Shown: piece by piece, positions 12,583-25,279 of the stretch
Numbering within the stretch: the first letter of the stretch is position 1
Layout of the letters: every line of letters begins with the position of its first letter
Origin: Parasponia andersonii
Taxonomy: Eukaryota > Streptophyta > Magnoliopsida > Rosales > Cannabaceae
NCBI GenBank assembly: GCA_002914805.1
Contig: JXTB01000095.1
Coordinates: 149,771 to 213,770 of the forward strand
Reading direction: 5' to 3'
DNA: 64,000 bases
Program-made: the position numbers and the translations under genes
The notes under the pieces: model-generated
Told to the model about the DNA's origin: nothing
Seen by the model: only the letters and a program-made list of their open reading frames with translations
Databases searched by the model: none

Positions 12583-13436
12583 NNNNNNNNNNNNNNNNNN
12601 NNNNNNNNNNNNNNNNNNNNNNNNNNNNNNNNNNNNNNNNNNNNNNNNNNNNNNNNNNNNNNNNNNNNNNNNNNNNNNNNNNNNNNNNNNNNNNNNNNNN
12701 NNNNNNNNNNNNNNNNNNNNNNNNNNNNNNNNNNNNNNNNNNNNNNNNNNNNNNNNNNNNNNNNNNNNNNNNNNNNNNNNNNNNNNNNNNNNNNNNNNNN
12801 NNNNNNNNNNNNNNNNNNNNNNNNNNNNNNNNNNNNNNNNNNNNNNNNNNNNNNNNNNNNNNNNNNNNNNNNNNNNNNNNNNNNNNNNNNNNNNNNNNNN
12901 NNNNNNNNNNNNNNNNNNNNNNNNNNNNNNNNNNNNNNNNNNNNNNNNNNNNNNNNNNNNNNNNNNNNNNNNNNNNNNNNNNNNNNNNNNNNNNNNNNNN
13001 NNNNNNNNNNNNNNNNNNNNNNNNNNNNNNNNNNNNNNNNNNNNNNNNNNNNNNNNNNNNNNNNNNNNNNNNNNNNNNNNNNNNNNNNNNNNNNNNNNNN
13101 NNNNNNNNNNNNNNNNNNNNNNNNNNNNNNNNNNNNNNNNNNNNNNNNNNNNNNNNNNNNNNNNNNNNNNNNNNNNNNNNNNNNNNNNNNNNNNNNNNNN
13201 NNNNNNNNNNNNNNNNNNNNNNNNNNNNNNNNNNNNNNNNNNNNNNNNNNNNNNNNNNNNNNNNNNNNNNNNNNNNNNNNNNNNNNNNNNNNNNNNNNNN
13301 NNNNNNNNNNNNNNNNNNNNNNNNNNNNNNNNNNNNNNNNNNNNNNNNNNNNNNNNNNNNNNNNNNNNNNNNNNNNNNNNNNNNNNNNNNNNNNNNNNNN
13401 NNNNNNNNNNNNNNNNNNNNNNNNNNNNNNNNNNNN
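12583..13436. other. Assembly gap (854 N)
   Basis: Every base is N. Any open reading frame reported across it is meaningless. The gap is bracketed by the direct repeat described at 12027-12306 and 13447-13743. Confidence 0.99.
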
Positions 13437-13446
13437 TAAGATACTA

Positions 13447-13743
13447 TATTATTTTATATTAGTATCTTATAAATTATAATTAGCTCTAAAATACAATAAA
13501 AAGGAATTAAATTCAAGGATAACCTCAAATTGTTTAAGATTAAAAATAGTTTTAAAGGTCATAATACAAAGATTCAAATATTATATATATATATGTGTAC
13601 ATATATGTAGGATGGGATTCCAATATATCTTTTCGTTTTTTTTTTTCCACTAATAGGTATTTTGACCAGGTATGAAGTGACTTATAATAGCAAATTAATT
13701 CCACTTATTTTCATTCTAATGCCAATTCATAAAACGAAACTAA
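13447..13743 (+). repeat. Gap-flanking direct repeat, right copy
   Basis: This is the same sequence as 12027-12306, with small indels and substitutions (for example an expanded TA run near 13580). The copies are diverged enough to be two genuine loci or two haplotypes. Confidence 0.85.
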
Positions 13744-14160
13744 TTTACTTCCAATTTCAAATTTCAACTCCATTCCTTGCAAATAATTAGATTTTGGAAT
13801 TTGTTTTTTTTTTTTTAATTGTGGAATGGACAAATAAAAATCAATTTAAATTTATGTCCAGCTCATATCATTTTCTTCTATATTTTGGTATATTACATAT
13901 ATTTTTTAAAATTTTGGTATAATTAAATGTTATTCGTGCAGACTGTTTTTTGTTTTTTTTGTTTTTAGTTTAATTATCACGATTGTTTGTAGATAAGTAC
14001 AGGTTGTGATACATTTCTTTATTCTTAAAATGTAATATGAAATTTATTCTTTTAAAATTTGTTGACGTGAATTTTGATCCGTAAACCAATACATGTCATG
14101 TGCTTTTAAGTGGTTCCTCTTAAAGAAAGCCAAAAAAGAGATTTTATATATGTGTGGTCT

Positions 14161-14214
14161 GTACAACCTTAAATAAAATTGTAGATTGTACAACCTTAAA
14201 TAAAATTGTAGATA
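14161..14214 (+). repeat. 27-bp tandem duplication
   Basis: GTACAACCTTAAATAAAATT plus GTAGATT occurs twice head to tail (14161-14187, 14188-14214). Confidence 0.9.
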
Positions 14215-15664
14215 GATTTTTTTAATAGCTAATATTGGTAGCACCAATATGATACCTGTCAAATCTCTTCTCAGAAAGATGATATAATAGTTTTCAATGA
14301 AGTACTAAATGAATAGTAATGATACTATGTATTTTTGGGAAATAATGAGAAAGAATGTGTCTGAGAGAAGAAAAAGGCAAAGAGATAATTAGGATTTTGA
14401 AAAATTATAATGACTTACTTTACGCGTGAGGTATAAAGTATTATTTATAGTAGTCTTGTGGTTCCAAAATTCTATGGTTGTTAGCCACGTGTCCGCCGAA
14501 AAGATATCTCATCTACCTTCTTTACGGGCAATGGATAGTTGATCGGATCAAGTATCAACTATTCTACTATCAGCACTATTTTTTGTGTATTGTTGTAGTA
14601 ATGCTTTAGTTACTTAGTGGTCGAAATCTTCTTCTTGGTTGGCAAACGTGGTAAGTCAATTGATGATGGCTTCCTCAGATATAAGCATTTAGATCAGCCT
14701 GTGCTGCTAATAATATTTTGCTAAGATTTGAGAGTCCTATTGGGTTCCATATAGGCCGACCACATTATTAGCTTGTCTGGTAGCTGCTCGACCCATAGTT
14801 ATATTGGTGTTATTTTATGTTGGCTACGACATATCGTTTTGGTATAACTTACTTACGCTAAAGACACATGTCGTTTTCTAAGTGATCAAAGAACATTACC
14901 CTAACAAAATTAATTATCAAACTTCTCTTTTGATTTTTATCGATATCTTTAATTTGGCTATTTTAGAATGAATTAATTATTATTATTGAAATCTAATTAC
15001 TTATATTTTTTTTGGCCTAATGTGGAGGTGATGGCGTTGTTTCAAAAAAAAAAATGGTCACTACTTTATAATATAATTAAATTTTTTTGAATAAATTATG
15101 AATTAAATTTTACTTAAGAATTCAATAATTATTTAAATGTCAAATTAGATTAATTAGGTATAGAAAATTTGATTATCAGGGGTTAATTAATTTTTTTAAA
15201 AAAAGATAATATTATGGGGTACTTATGGTGCCAAATACCACAATAAAATGTCAGTCTATTATTAAGTAATTCTAATTAATAAACTGAATTTTACATGAAG
15301 TTTAACTATAATTAGTCAATAATAAACTGATACATAATGTGTTTTGGCATCAAACGGTACTTCATGACATTACTAAAAAAAAGTCCTACTGTAACAAACA
15401 AGTTTCCCACCCTATAAAACATTAAATGACATTCTATATTAACATAAACATGTAGTATAATAGATTTTATTGGTAAAATTACCAATTCATTCTAGTCATC
15501 CCGTAAAACTCAAACAATTCAAACTAGTGCACTCATTCGTGATAAATATAACAATACGCATTTAAGAATATATATATATATATATATGCACTAAACTTTT
15601 GTTATTATTTGTTATGAATCATAAGCGTGAGGCTTTGGTTTGTTTTTGTTACCCTTGACTTTAT

Positions 15665-15930
15665 GTGTATATATATATAGTTAATAATTCGGTAGTTATT
15701 TTTTTTTACTTATGTTTAAATTTTTTTTTAATTATTAGATCATCATTTATTCGTGACCCAACGGTTCTAATAAGATATATAAAAAGATGTACATTATTAA
15801 TATTTTTTTCTTTATTATTTTTTAATATAAAAAAATATGTATGATAAACTTTTATTAACTAAAATAATATATATAAATAAATAAATAAAAAATTATTAGA
15901 TTGGTGGCCTGTATATATATATATATATTG
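15665..15930. repeat. TA-bounded dispersed repeat, copy 1
   Basis: This AT-rich stretch lies between two TA microsatellites. It shares an ordered series of words (for example ACATTATTAATATTTTTTTC, and ATGATAAACTTTTATTAACT) with the segment at 39170-39385, which is also bounded by TA runs. It is probably a small non-coding transposon. Confidence 0.45.
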
Positions 15931-17724
15931 CCAAAAGAATTTAATACTTTTAATGATATTTTTAAATATCATTAATATTATCACAGTAATATTGGTGAAT
16001 GCGTTGATATTAGATTATTTTACATGATACTTCGTCCACACGTCCATATTTCACAATATTACCAATAAATATATATATATATATATATACGAGTAAAAGA
16101 AATATTTCGTACATTTCTAGTATATCCATGTCACACTAGAAAGAAAAACAAAGTCAAAGTCATTTCAATCCCTCGATCCATGCCTGCCAAACAAAAACAA
16201 GTAAAACTTTATTTTTTCTCTGAAAAAAAAAAAACTAAATTAAATAGATGCAACGAATCCCAGTTGTGTATTGAAGTGGTCCAAGTGGACCTACGTGGGT
16301 ACCATTACAAAGCAGAGCCATGGGCAGAGAGCCTTAACTGAGGTGGTGCTCTCTTCCCACTCGATTACCCTACAGTGCTTTTTCTTTTCTCCTTAGTAGA
16401 CCTTTTTTTTTTTTTTACAATTTTACAATTAAGACCCTATAGGCTATAAGAGATTACAACTTTATCTTTTTAAAGGCCACGCTCTATCAAAGTGTCAATA
16501 AAGTGGGGTTCATCACTGACAAACGGCTACTCCGAAGTTCACGTGTCGATGTAGCTTCAATTTCTCGCTTTACATTTAATATCATGATATTCTCAATTAC
16601 TCTCTCCAATAAATTTAAAAAAAAAACACTTTTCAATTATTGTAATGCTGATTGTTTTTTTTTTTTTTTTTCTTTTTGAATGGTACTTCTATTTTGCTTT
16701 TAATTAATCGTGTTTAATTATTAGACTGCTTATTGTGTGTAGTCAAGGGCGTTTCGTGCGGAATAATCCAAATTTTAAATTTAATAATAATACAAAAGAG
16801 TGTGATTTGATCATTTATCCTCTTGTTTGATTATAGATTAAAATTTTGCCCATGATTCTCAAGTAAGTATTTTAGAATACTGTGTTTGGTTTGGTTCCTA
16901 ATATATTAATATTTTATATTTTTTAAATAAATAGTTTGAATAATTATTTTATATAATAATTAATTATTCCATCAAACAAAAAAATATTCTTATAAAATAA
17001 TGAATTCAACCATTTTAATCCAATTAATTATAAGCAAAAATTCCAAAATAGTGAATAATTTCAACAAAATCTGATCAACTTCTTTTTAATTTTTTTTCTT
17101 TTAGATTTAATATATACAAATTAAGAATACAATACATACCAAACTAACAAGAGGGACAACAATGAAATCCAAAGAAGAAAAAAAACATTCCCTAAAACAA
17201 AAGAAAAAACTTGAAATCTACAATGAAACTCAAAAAGAAGAAGAAGAAGAAGATTTAAGAAGAGTCGTTAGATTTAGATGGTTCAATGTGGAACCAAACT
17301 AGAAAAAAAATGAATTCGTTTGCAACATTTCTTTTAGATAGTTGAAAGAGAGTAGCTAATTTAAGGATGGTAGAGTTAGCGGGACGGGGTAGAGGAAGTC
17401 TAGGGACGACAAACGGCCAAGGATGAAGAATAGCCAGTGACGATGAATAGAGGCGACTGAGATGGGGAATTGACGAGGGAGAAAATAACCTAGGGCGAGC
17501 TCAATTCTTTGTCGTATTTTTTCTATTTCTATTTTTTTAGGGTGGGTTTTAGATAGAAGTGATATAAAACCCAAGTGATTTAGTGACTTTAAGATGATCT
17601 CCTATTAAGAGAATGTGATTCCTTAGGAGATTATTTTACTGAGTGTTAAAATAGTACTAAATACAAAAATATATTTGGGTACCTGTTTTCACTCAAGGAT
17701 TACTTGTATCAAATAGCCCCTTAG

Positions 17725-18060
17725 AGCATTTCTTTTATAAATGCTTTAACTTATATTAATGCTAAATTTTATTCCTCAAAAAAAGTATATGAGTCCAATG
17801 ATATATTAAATTAGTTGGGTATTATCTTTATATTTAAATATACTTATTTTAGCATATATTAATTCTTATATCAAATATAGCACATGCAGAGATAATGTAA
17901 TTACTTAGATCATCTCCAAATGGAGTGTTTAACTTATACTAATATTAAATTTTAATTTTTCTTTTTTAAAAAGAGAATATATAAGTCCAATGACATATTA
18001 TATTTAACATATTTTTTAGCATGCGCTATTTTTGTGTTAAATATAGCATAAAGAAAGAAT
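17725..18060 (+). repeat. Two diverged direct copies of a ~160-bp AT-rich unit
   Basis: The words AACTTATATTAATGCTAAAT and AACTTATACTAATATTAAAT open the two copies (about 17748 and 17931). Each is followed by TATGAGTCCAATGATATATT or TATAAGTCCAATGACATATT and then an AGCATATATTAA or AGCATGCGCTAT block. The spacing is about 183 bp. Confidence 0.6.
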
Positions 18061-18509
18061 GTGTTAAAATTTATATATCGTTATATCATGTTTAAATTTG
18101 TAATGTAACCGTTAGTTTAAATTTAAAACTTATATACATTTTACAATAGGTAAATAACATCATTTAGATAATATTAGGCAATTTGTATCTAATTTTTAAT
18201 ATAAACATCTATGACACGTGAGTTATCATTTTCAATTAATGAATATAATTAATTTATTTGTGGTAAATCTTAAGATTATCGTAATGAATTAAATGTCACA
18301 TTTCTTCATCTTTTCCATGTAATATCTAATGTAACTAAAAGGCACACTTCACTACTCAAATTTATATGAATAACCACCTTCAAATTTTTGTTAAGTTATA
18401 GCTGGCATGTGTCGATACATAAATAACGATTAATAGGCTAGATAGGAAAATTCAAAAAAGTAGGAAAATTCAAAAAGATACTTGTGGTAATTTATACCAC
18501 AACTAATGG

Positions 18510-19056
18510 TAGAGATGAGCATAGGTTAGGTTGTGGGGACGGATTGGGCTGATTGTACCAGTGACCAAACCCCACCTAATGACTTTTCAATTTGTATTTT
18601 TGCAACCCGTAAGCTGCCCATTTTATTGGTTGGGTTGGGTTAATTTTTAATTTCTTTTAATTTCCTTTCATAGATCTCTTATTTATCATTATACATTCAT
18701 GCTTGTAAATTACTAATCATATTTTACAAAAATCCTTTATAATCTTCTCAAAATCTTTAACATCAATAGGGGAATATACTCAAAAGAAAAAAAAAACACA
18801 GATCAAATAATATTTAAAACATATTAGACAGACATAATTTATATTGGGCTGGTTATAACTCACTCCCACCTCAACCAAATTTATATTACATGGGTTGAAA
18901 TCAATCCTAGCTTGACCGATCAAATTTATATTGGATGGATTGAAGTTAATCCTAGATGGCCGATAGTTTAACTTAGGTTGCTTCTACTTCGGTTAGTCGG
19001 TTAAAAAAGAGGGGATTAATCGAGTTAGTTTGTTATGTGCTCACTAGTCGCTTCTA
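18510..19056. mobile_element. hAT-like non-autonomous element
   Basis: The left end TAGAGATGAGCA and the complement of the right end, TAGAAGCGACTAGTGAGCA, form a short imperfect TIR starting TAG. The 8-bp flanks are ACTAATGG (18502-18509) and ACTAATAA (19057-19064), six of eight matching, as expected for an old hAT target duplication. The interior is rich in GGTTGGGTT and CAACC words and is non-coding. Confidence 0.55.
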
Positions 19057-19102
19057 ACTAATAAAGATGTGAATCCACGTATAAATTTTATGATGGGGCT
19101 CA

Positions 19103-21603
19103 TATCACGACCCGGACCCAAACTCGGGGTAATGGCAAAAGGGGAAATTTGATTTTTTATTTATTTTTTATTTTTTATTAATTTTTTTTTATTCTAACCA
19201 GTGAACCTATTCCACAGTTCATAGTCACCAATAAACACAGATTGAAAAATTTTAAGAAAATCGAATTCTCAAATATTTAATGAGCATCATCATTCATACC
19301 TCCATATCACACTAGAATGATATATATAATTACAGACATTTTCAAATTAACATCCTTAATAAGAATGCTAGTAATATCCAAATATTTTACAAGACTTAAA
19401 CTCGAGTCTTGTATTCACACTTCTAGCATTACCAAGTCTCAAACTACGAATTAAAGATAACTTCTTATTCTGCTTGTTGACCGTCAATGTCACACTGGAC
19501 TCCACCTGTGGAGAAAGTAGGGGAGGTGAGCATAAATTGCCCAGTAGGTTACCCAATTTCCCTTTTTGGGAAAATCTTTTATAAATCTCAAAATATCTGC
19601 ATGGTTAGTAATACCGAAAAGCATTTCTATAAATATTAAGGATTTAAACTATTTATAGAAATCTATACTAAAACCAAAACCAGATATATATCCGGGTTAA
19701 AACAGATAGAAAACCATAATAAAATAAGCATAGTGCACATCACATAAATCAACACATCACATGAGTTCTCATCCTTTCATCACAACTAGAGCAACTTATA
19801 CTACATGTATTGAGTGCTCTCTGCCTGACATCTATATCTGAAAACTGGAGGGACACCCATGTGTCAATTCCTACCGAAACGGAGGGGCACCGAATGCCTA
19901 CGCCTACCGAATAGAGATAGTCAGAAATAAAACTCCGCGCGGGTTTACGGGCTCTCACCGAAGGCGGGTGTACTAGTCCGCCTACTATAATACCGTGATG
20001 CCTAAGACGACTTTCATGTATGATCGTATGAAATGTGCAATATATATAAAGTCTCAAACAACCATGCAGTGGTTTGACATCCTAGACATGTTCTGATTTT
20101 TAATTAAAATCCATTTTGTACTTTAAAATCCATAAGTACAGTTTCTATGATTTTACCAAATTCCAGGTATAAAAACTTATATAAAATCATATTTAAAAAA
20201 CCTAGAGCAGTCTACAATGTTTCACAAATTCGTAGTTCATTAAAATAACTATTCAAATAGTTCAATTTAATAAAATCACGAAATTTCATTTTTCAGAATA
20301 AATTCTAATTTTAATGAAGATAATAGAAAACACGGAAATTGAATCCACTATCTTGAAATAGTGATTATGCTGAGCTAACGATGCTAGAAATATCCTCAAT
20401 TGATCACCGGGTTGTTTGGACAATTGTTTTCGAGTCTCGTCACGTTCACTTAAAAAGTTGACTTTTCAAACGGAGTCTCGAATCGAGAAACAGAGGTCAC
20501 CACTGAATTCAGAACACCCAAAAACATTGGTTTAGATATAAAGTTCGTTGAAAACGGGTCCCGGTACGGAACCGACCCGTGGCACGCAAAACGGTGCAAA
20601 TCACGAGCTATTTTCTCGATTTTCGTGCCACTTCGGAAAATAGTGGTATTTTATATCAAATTTCATGTCCCGACCTCACTGAGTCCAAATTTGAAGTCAG
20701 AACTCAGTTTCGAGGTTCCAAACACTAAATGAGCTCAAAATCCGAAAATTATAAAAATACCACATTTTGAAAATATATAGAAAAATACCACAATTTTTAT
20801 CCCGGTAATTAACTACCTTCTGGTTATCGTTTTAACACTTAAAAATCATGAAATTCCAGGTTTCAAACTCCTCTATCATGTGGTATAATTCTCTCAGGAA
20901 AAATAACTCAATTCCGGAATAATTATGAAAATACCACAAATTTTAAATATTAAAATATTACTACAATAGAAAACTTCTAACCGGAGCCGAGCTGGAGGTC
21001 GAGGGTGGTCGGAAATCAAAGCTGGAGTCGAGACGAATCCAGCGGTGGCGGTGGTGCGGTGATCGGACGTCGGACGGCGGCACGACAGGCGAAAAACCAA
21101 TTCGGTGGCGCGAACTTCCAGCCGCGATTTCTCTGGCAACAGGCGGCGGTTCACGGCAGCAGCACCCGACGCTAGTTCGTCGGCGTCTTTTGGTCACGGT
21201 AGATGGGCGCGTCTGGCACGGCGGCGGATGGTGGAGGCTCGGGTGAACAGTTTCCGTGGAGAAGAATAGAGAAAATGGGGGTTTTTATGTAATTTTTTAA
21301 AAACTGTAGTAGTAGAACACATGGCACAATCTGATTCGACCGAAAAATAAGTTTCTAAAATTCCACTTTGGCCACAATTTTTAAAAGATTTTTTTCATTT
21401 TAATCCCTTCTTAATTACACTTTTGTCCCCAATTTGAAATTTCTTTTTCACTTTTGCCCCAACTGTATCTAGGCATAATCTTGTCTAGATTCAACACCAA
21501 ATTTATTTCTGATTTTTATTTAATTAATCCAAAAATATAAAATTACTAAAATGCCTTTGAAGTAAAATTACTTAATTACCCTTACAAAATTTAGGATTTT
21601 ACA
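19103..21603 (-). mobile_element. Solo LTR of a Ty3/Gypsy-type element, 2.5 kb
   Basis: On the minus strand the unit starts TGTAAAATCCTAAATTTTGT and ends GGGTCCGGGTCGTGATA. These are termini I associate with long LTRs of plant chromovirus-type Gypsy elements; the class assignment is inference. The 5-bp target duplication GCTCA is exact on both sides (19098-19102 and 21604-21608). No internal gag-pol, primer-binding site or second LTR is present, so this is a solo LTR left by LTR-LTR recombination. The last base pair of the right-hand minus-strand end (TA instead of CA) has mutated. A GC-rich block (20960-21260) has open frames but no recognised domain. Confidence 0.8.
20960..21260 (-). other. 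GC-rich, open-frame block inside the solo LTR
   Basis: Within otherwise AT-rich LTR sequence, about 300 bp are dominated by CGG/CGGCGG words. Two overlapping minus-strand frames (up to 86 codons) stay open across it, rich in Arg, Pro and Ser. I recognise no domain. The openness is probably a composition effect. It may be a leader or regulatory part of the LTR. Confidence 0.4.
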
Positions 21604-21608
21604 GCTCA

Positions 21609-23560
21609 CGTCTTTATAATTATATGATAATGTCATGTTACTATATGTACATGGTGCTCTGTAACTTTACTTAGTTAAATAAAATAAATAGGATAATAAG
21701 GTGAATAATATTTGTTGGAAAGTCCTCAAAAATTTTATAATTATTAGTAATTTTAAAAATTAATTTTCACAAAATATCAAACGATAACTTTTCAATACTA
21801 ACACAGCAGTATAAAATAAAAACTAGACCATAAAAACTTATAGATACATAAAAAGATGGGTAAAACTTATTTTTAGCCTTAGAACTTTCGATTTAGTCCT
21901 ATTTTGACCAATGATTTTTGAAATTGCCCATTGGAGATGCCCGATATATGAATGTCTCCCAATTTGACTCTTTTGTCACAATTCCATTACAAATTGACGG
22001 AAAAAATTTGACTATTTTGTCACTATTCCAGTTCAAATTGATGGAAAAAATCTCACTCTCAATTACAGTCCATAAATTATTATGAAAATATTTTGGCCCT
22101 CTACATTTAAGACACTCGTATCTTACCATCATATTCATTTAAGTGTCTCATTTTCATTTTCTACAGTCACTTTATAGTTAAAAACAAACAAAAAAAAGTG
22201 AACATATATCACTCATTTAAGATTTTTATCAATGATATTTTAAGTAATTTGAAAGACAAATTGTGATTTAAAAATATTTTTCAAAAAAATTATTTTTATT
22301 TAAAAATTAGTGATTTTCTTGTTATCACATTTTTGTTTTGAACTTTTTTTGATCTTTTTTAGATTCATCATGCTAGGTGAGTGTTACATGAACTTCAAAT
22401 ATAACTAGAATGTACAATATTTTTTAGCTTTGGTACAAAAACCTCGAGTTATTTTATATATTTTCTTTTTAGAAAAATTGATTTGAACATTGAAAACAAG
22501 TGCATCCTATTTATATTTGAACTTATTTTAATATTCACATAGTATGATAAGTCTAAAGAGGATAAAAAAATTTTAAAACTAAACTATGATCACAAAGGAA
22601 TTACTAATTTTTGTACCAAAATAAATTTTCTATTATATATATATTTAAATTAAATAAAACTTTGCTACCACTCTATTTTTGTCCCGTAAACAGCTTAATA
22701 TATTTTGTTATAAGCATTGTGTAAGTGAAACTACACCTTTTTTGTTTGTTTTTATATAATTATGAACTAAAATTAATTAGTTGTAAATGACTTGTATTCA
22801 TGTCATTTATGAATATATATCGAAATCATAATTTTAGTTGTAAATGATTTTTATTCATGTTATTTATGAATCTACATTGTGATCATGTCATTTGTGAATC
22901 TACACTATAATCACATAGAAACATATTACACAAGTAACTAGGCCATATTCAAATAACATTATAATCACATAGAAACATATTACACAAGTAACTAGGCCAT
23001 ATTCAAATAACATTATGCACAAGGTAATAATAGAATAATAATATATTATTAATATAAACATATTTCTCTACATAAAAATTAATTGCCTTTATGAGAATTC
23101 GAAACAATGCTATGAGGCATCATGTAATGGCTAGTATCTCATAATGTATTTAAAATTCAATTTAATAATTATAATCATCTAATAACAAACAAACACGTCA
23201 TATAATATTGGACACTGTATAATATCACAATGATAGAACAATTTTTTTTTTTAATTTTTATAAAAAGTAATGATAGGGATCCCAAAATCTTTCACTAAAA
23301 ATTTACACCATATAATGTGACATGCATTTCAATCACTTTTTATTTTCAAATGGGACTACTACATTACTTGAAGTTACGTGGCTAAAAACTTACACGATAC
23401 AACCTAATTACCGCCTTTATGAACATTGCTATTATGATCATTCATCTTATGATATTATTGAAGAACTTAGTAATCTTTATATTATTTCGTAAAAAAAAAA
23501 AGTAATCTTTACGTTACCACATAGTGTGATAAAATAAACATTCATCAAATTCATACGTAA
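21609..23560. other. AT-rich intergenic DNA
   Basis: No gene-like frame. It contains short imperfect repeats of GTAAATGA...TTCATGT...TTATGAAT (22770-22900) and the perfect 54-bp tandem pair at 22907-23014. Confidence 0.5.
22907..23014 (+). repeat. Perfect 54-bp tandem duplication
   Basis: Two identical adjacent copies (22907-22960 and 22961-23014), each beginning ATAATCACATAGAAACATAT and ending ATTCAAATAACATT. Lack of divergence points to a recent event or an assembly stutter. Confidence 0.93.
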
Positions 23561-24776
23561 CATACATCCACAAAGTTATGAGTGATAATTCGTATTAGCG
23601 AGTCGTGTTCATGTCGTATCAATGTCTATATATAACATTATATACCTTAAGCTGAACCCGACCCATTTAATAATCGTGTCACAAATTTTAACCGAAACCC
23701 AAAAAGTTTATAAACGGGTTGATCCGACATGACCCGTGTAACCAATTTATTCAAATGTGTAATGGTCAGGTCAAGTTAACCTAACATGATCCACTAACCC
23801 GTTTAATTCAAATTTAATAAAATATTTTTTTAACACATTTAACATAATTTTATACATGTTTTATGACCTTAAGGCACTAATATTTACCAAAAATAAATTG
23901 AAACCATATAAAATTTCAATATATGTGCATAATAAAGTCTTAAAAATACACTAATATTTTCAAAGAGGTATTGCACGGATTATAAACAGGTTGACTCGAA
24001 TCCGAACTATTTAATAAGCAGGTCATTACAAGTCAGTTTTGTTAATTATTGTTAGCCCAAGATTGACAACCTAAGAAAATGTGAATTGAGTTTTAAAACG
24101 TTTTTAGAAATTTTTAAACTATTTAAATCTATAGACCACTATTTTGAAACTTTAAGGCTATATATAACACATGACATACATTCACAAAATTATGGGTGAC
24201 AATTCGTGTCAGCGAGTTGTGTTTATATCATGTCAATATCTATATATAATATTATATACCTTAAGCCGAACCCGACTCATTTAATAATAATGTCAGAAAT
24301 TCTAATCTGAACCCAAACTATTTATAGACAGGTTGACCTGACATGACCCGTATAACCAATTTATTCAAATGTATCATAATCAGGTCAAGTTAACCCAACA
24401 TGATCCGCTAATCTATTTAATTTAAATTTGCTAAAATATTTTTTTAACACATTTATCATAAATTCATACATGTTTTATGACCTTAAGACACTAATAATTA
24501 CCAAAAATAAATTGAAATCACATAAAATTTCAATATATATACATAATAAAGTCTTAAAAATATACTAATATTTTCAAACAGGTATTACACAGGTTATAAA
24601 CGGGTTGACTCGAATCCGACCTATTTAATAAGCAGGTCATTGCGGGTCAGTTTTGTTAGCTATTATTAGCCCAAGATTGACAACCCAATGGGGGGTGAAT
24701 TGAGTTTTAAAATATTTTAAAAAACTTTTAAACTATTTAAATTCATATACCACTATTTTTAAACTTTAAGGCTAAA
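23561..24776 (+). repeat. Tandem pair of ~600-bp repeats
   Basis: Copy 1 (23561 to about 24163) and copy 2 (24175 to about 24776) align end to end in the same orientation. Shared words include TTCAAATGT, CATGACCCGT, TACATGTTTTATGACCTTAA and CCCAAGATTGACAACC. Each copy has several GACCCGA / GGGTTGA motifs in both orientations, giving local hairpin potential. I see no ORF. It resembles the dispersed 'acccgacccg' type of plant repeat, but I cannot name the family. Confidence 0.8.
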
Positions 24777-25090
24777 TGAATAATAATGCCAAGTATATAA
24801 CAATAATAACAAGTCAATTAAGCACAATAAATATCAAACACTAAAATAAATGACTTGTAATAAAGTAAAGAGTATAATGATATAGAAAAAACAAAATCAG
24901 TTTTTACGAGATTTAACAAACACGATCGTTTGCATACATCGCATATCCTCTGCAAGTTGCTTTGAGCTTCTACTATTCAGATTAAGATTGTGGGCTTGAA
25001 TGACTCTTTACAAATAGAGTGAATTTTTCTTATGCTTACCCATGCCTTTACAGTAGTCTTGACTTCGGCCATATTACGCCTAACCTTTGA

Positions 25091-25279
25091 TTATTTTGAC
25101 TCCGGTGCCAATCTTCACATACACGGATTATTTAGACAATGGTATCAATCTCACCAACTCACGGGTTGTTTAGACTCCGATGATAACCTTACCTACACTC
25201 GGGTTATTTATGACTCCAGTGGCAACCTCACCTAAAATGGATTATTTTGACTCCGATGGCAACCTCACCTCACACTCAA
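25091..25279 (+). repeat. 38-bp minisatellite, five units
   Basis: Five adjacent imperfect units start at 25091, 25128, 25166, 25204 and 25242 (37, 38, 38, 38, 38 bp). The consensus is roughly TTATTTNGACTCCGATGGCA followed by ACCTCACCT and a variable end. A sixth unit begins at 25280 but decays. The unit length is not a multiple of three, so the open frame crossing it is incidental. Confidence 0.9.

Larger units (their letters stand above)
13744..18509. other. AT-rich intergenic DNA with small repeats, no gene seen
   Basis: No frame has recognisable domains. It holds a 27-bp tandem pair (14161-14214), TA microsatellites (15570-15589, 15914-15930, 16070-16090), poly-T runs, and a TA-bounded repeat (15665-15930) resembling 39170-39385. 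Two slightly less AT-rich patches (14440-14900 and 16258-16400) lack open frames. Their origin is unknown. Confidence 0.5.

Noticed and set aside
12569..13462. A 297-codon open frame across the N run
   Set aside because: It is almost entirely N and has no information.
17356..17574. 72-codon minus-strand frame near a GAA repeat
   Set aside because: No domain, surrounded by low-complexity AT and GA runs.
19749..20057. 102-codon minus-strand frame in the solo LTR
   Set aside because: No domain is recognised, and it lies wholly within LTR sequence bounded by a target duplication.
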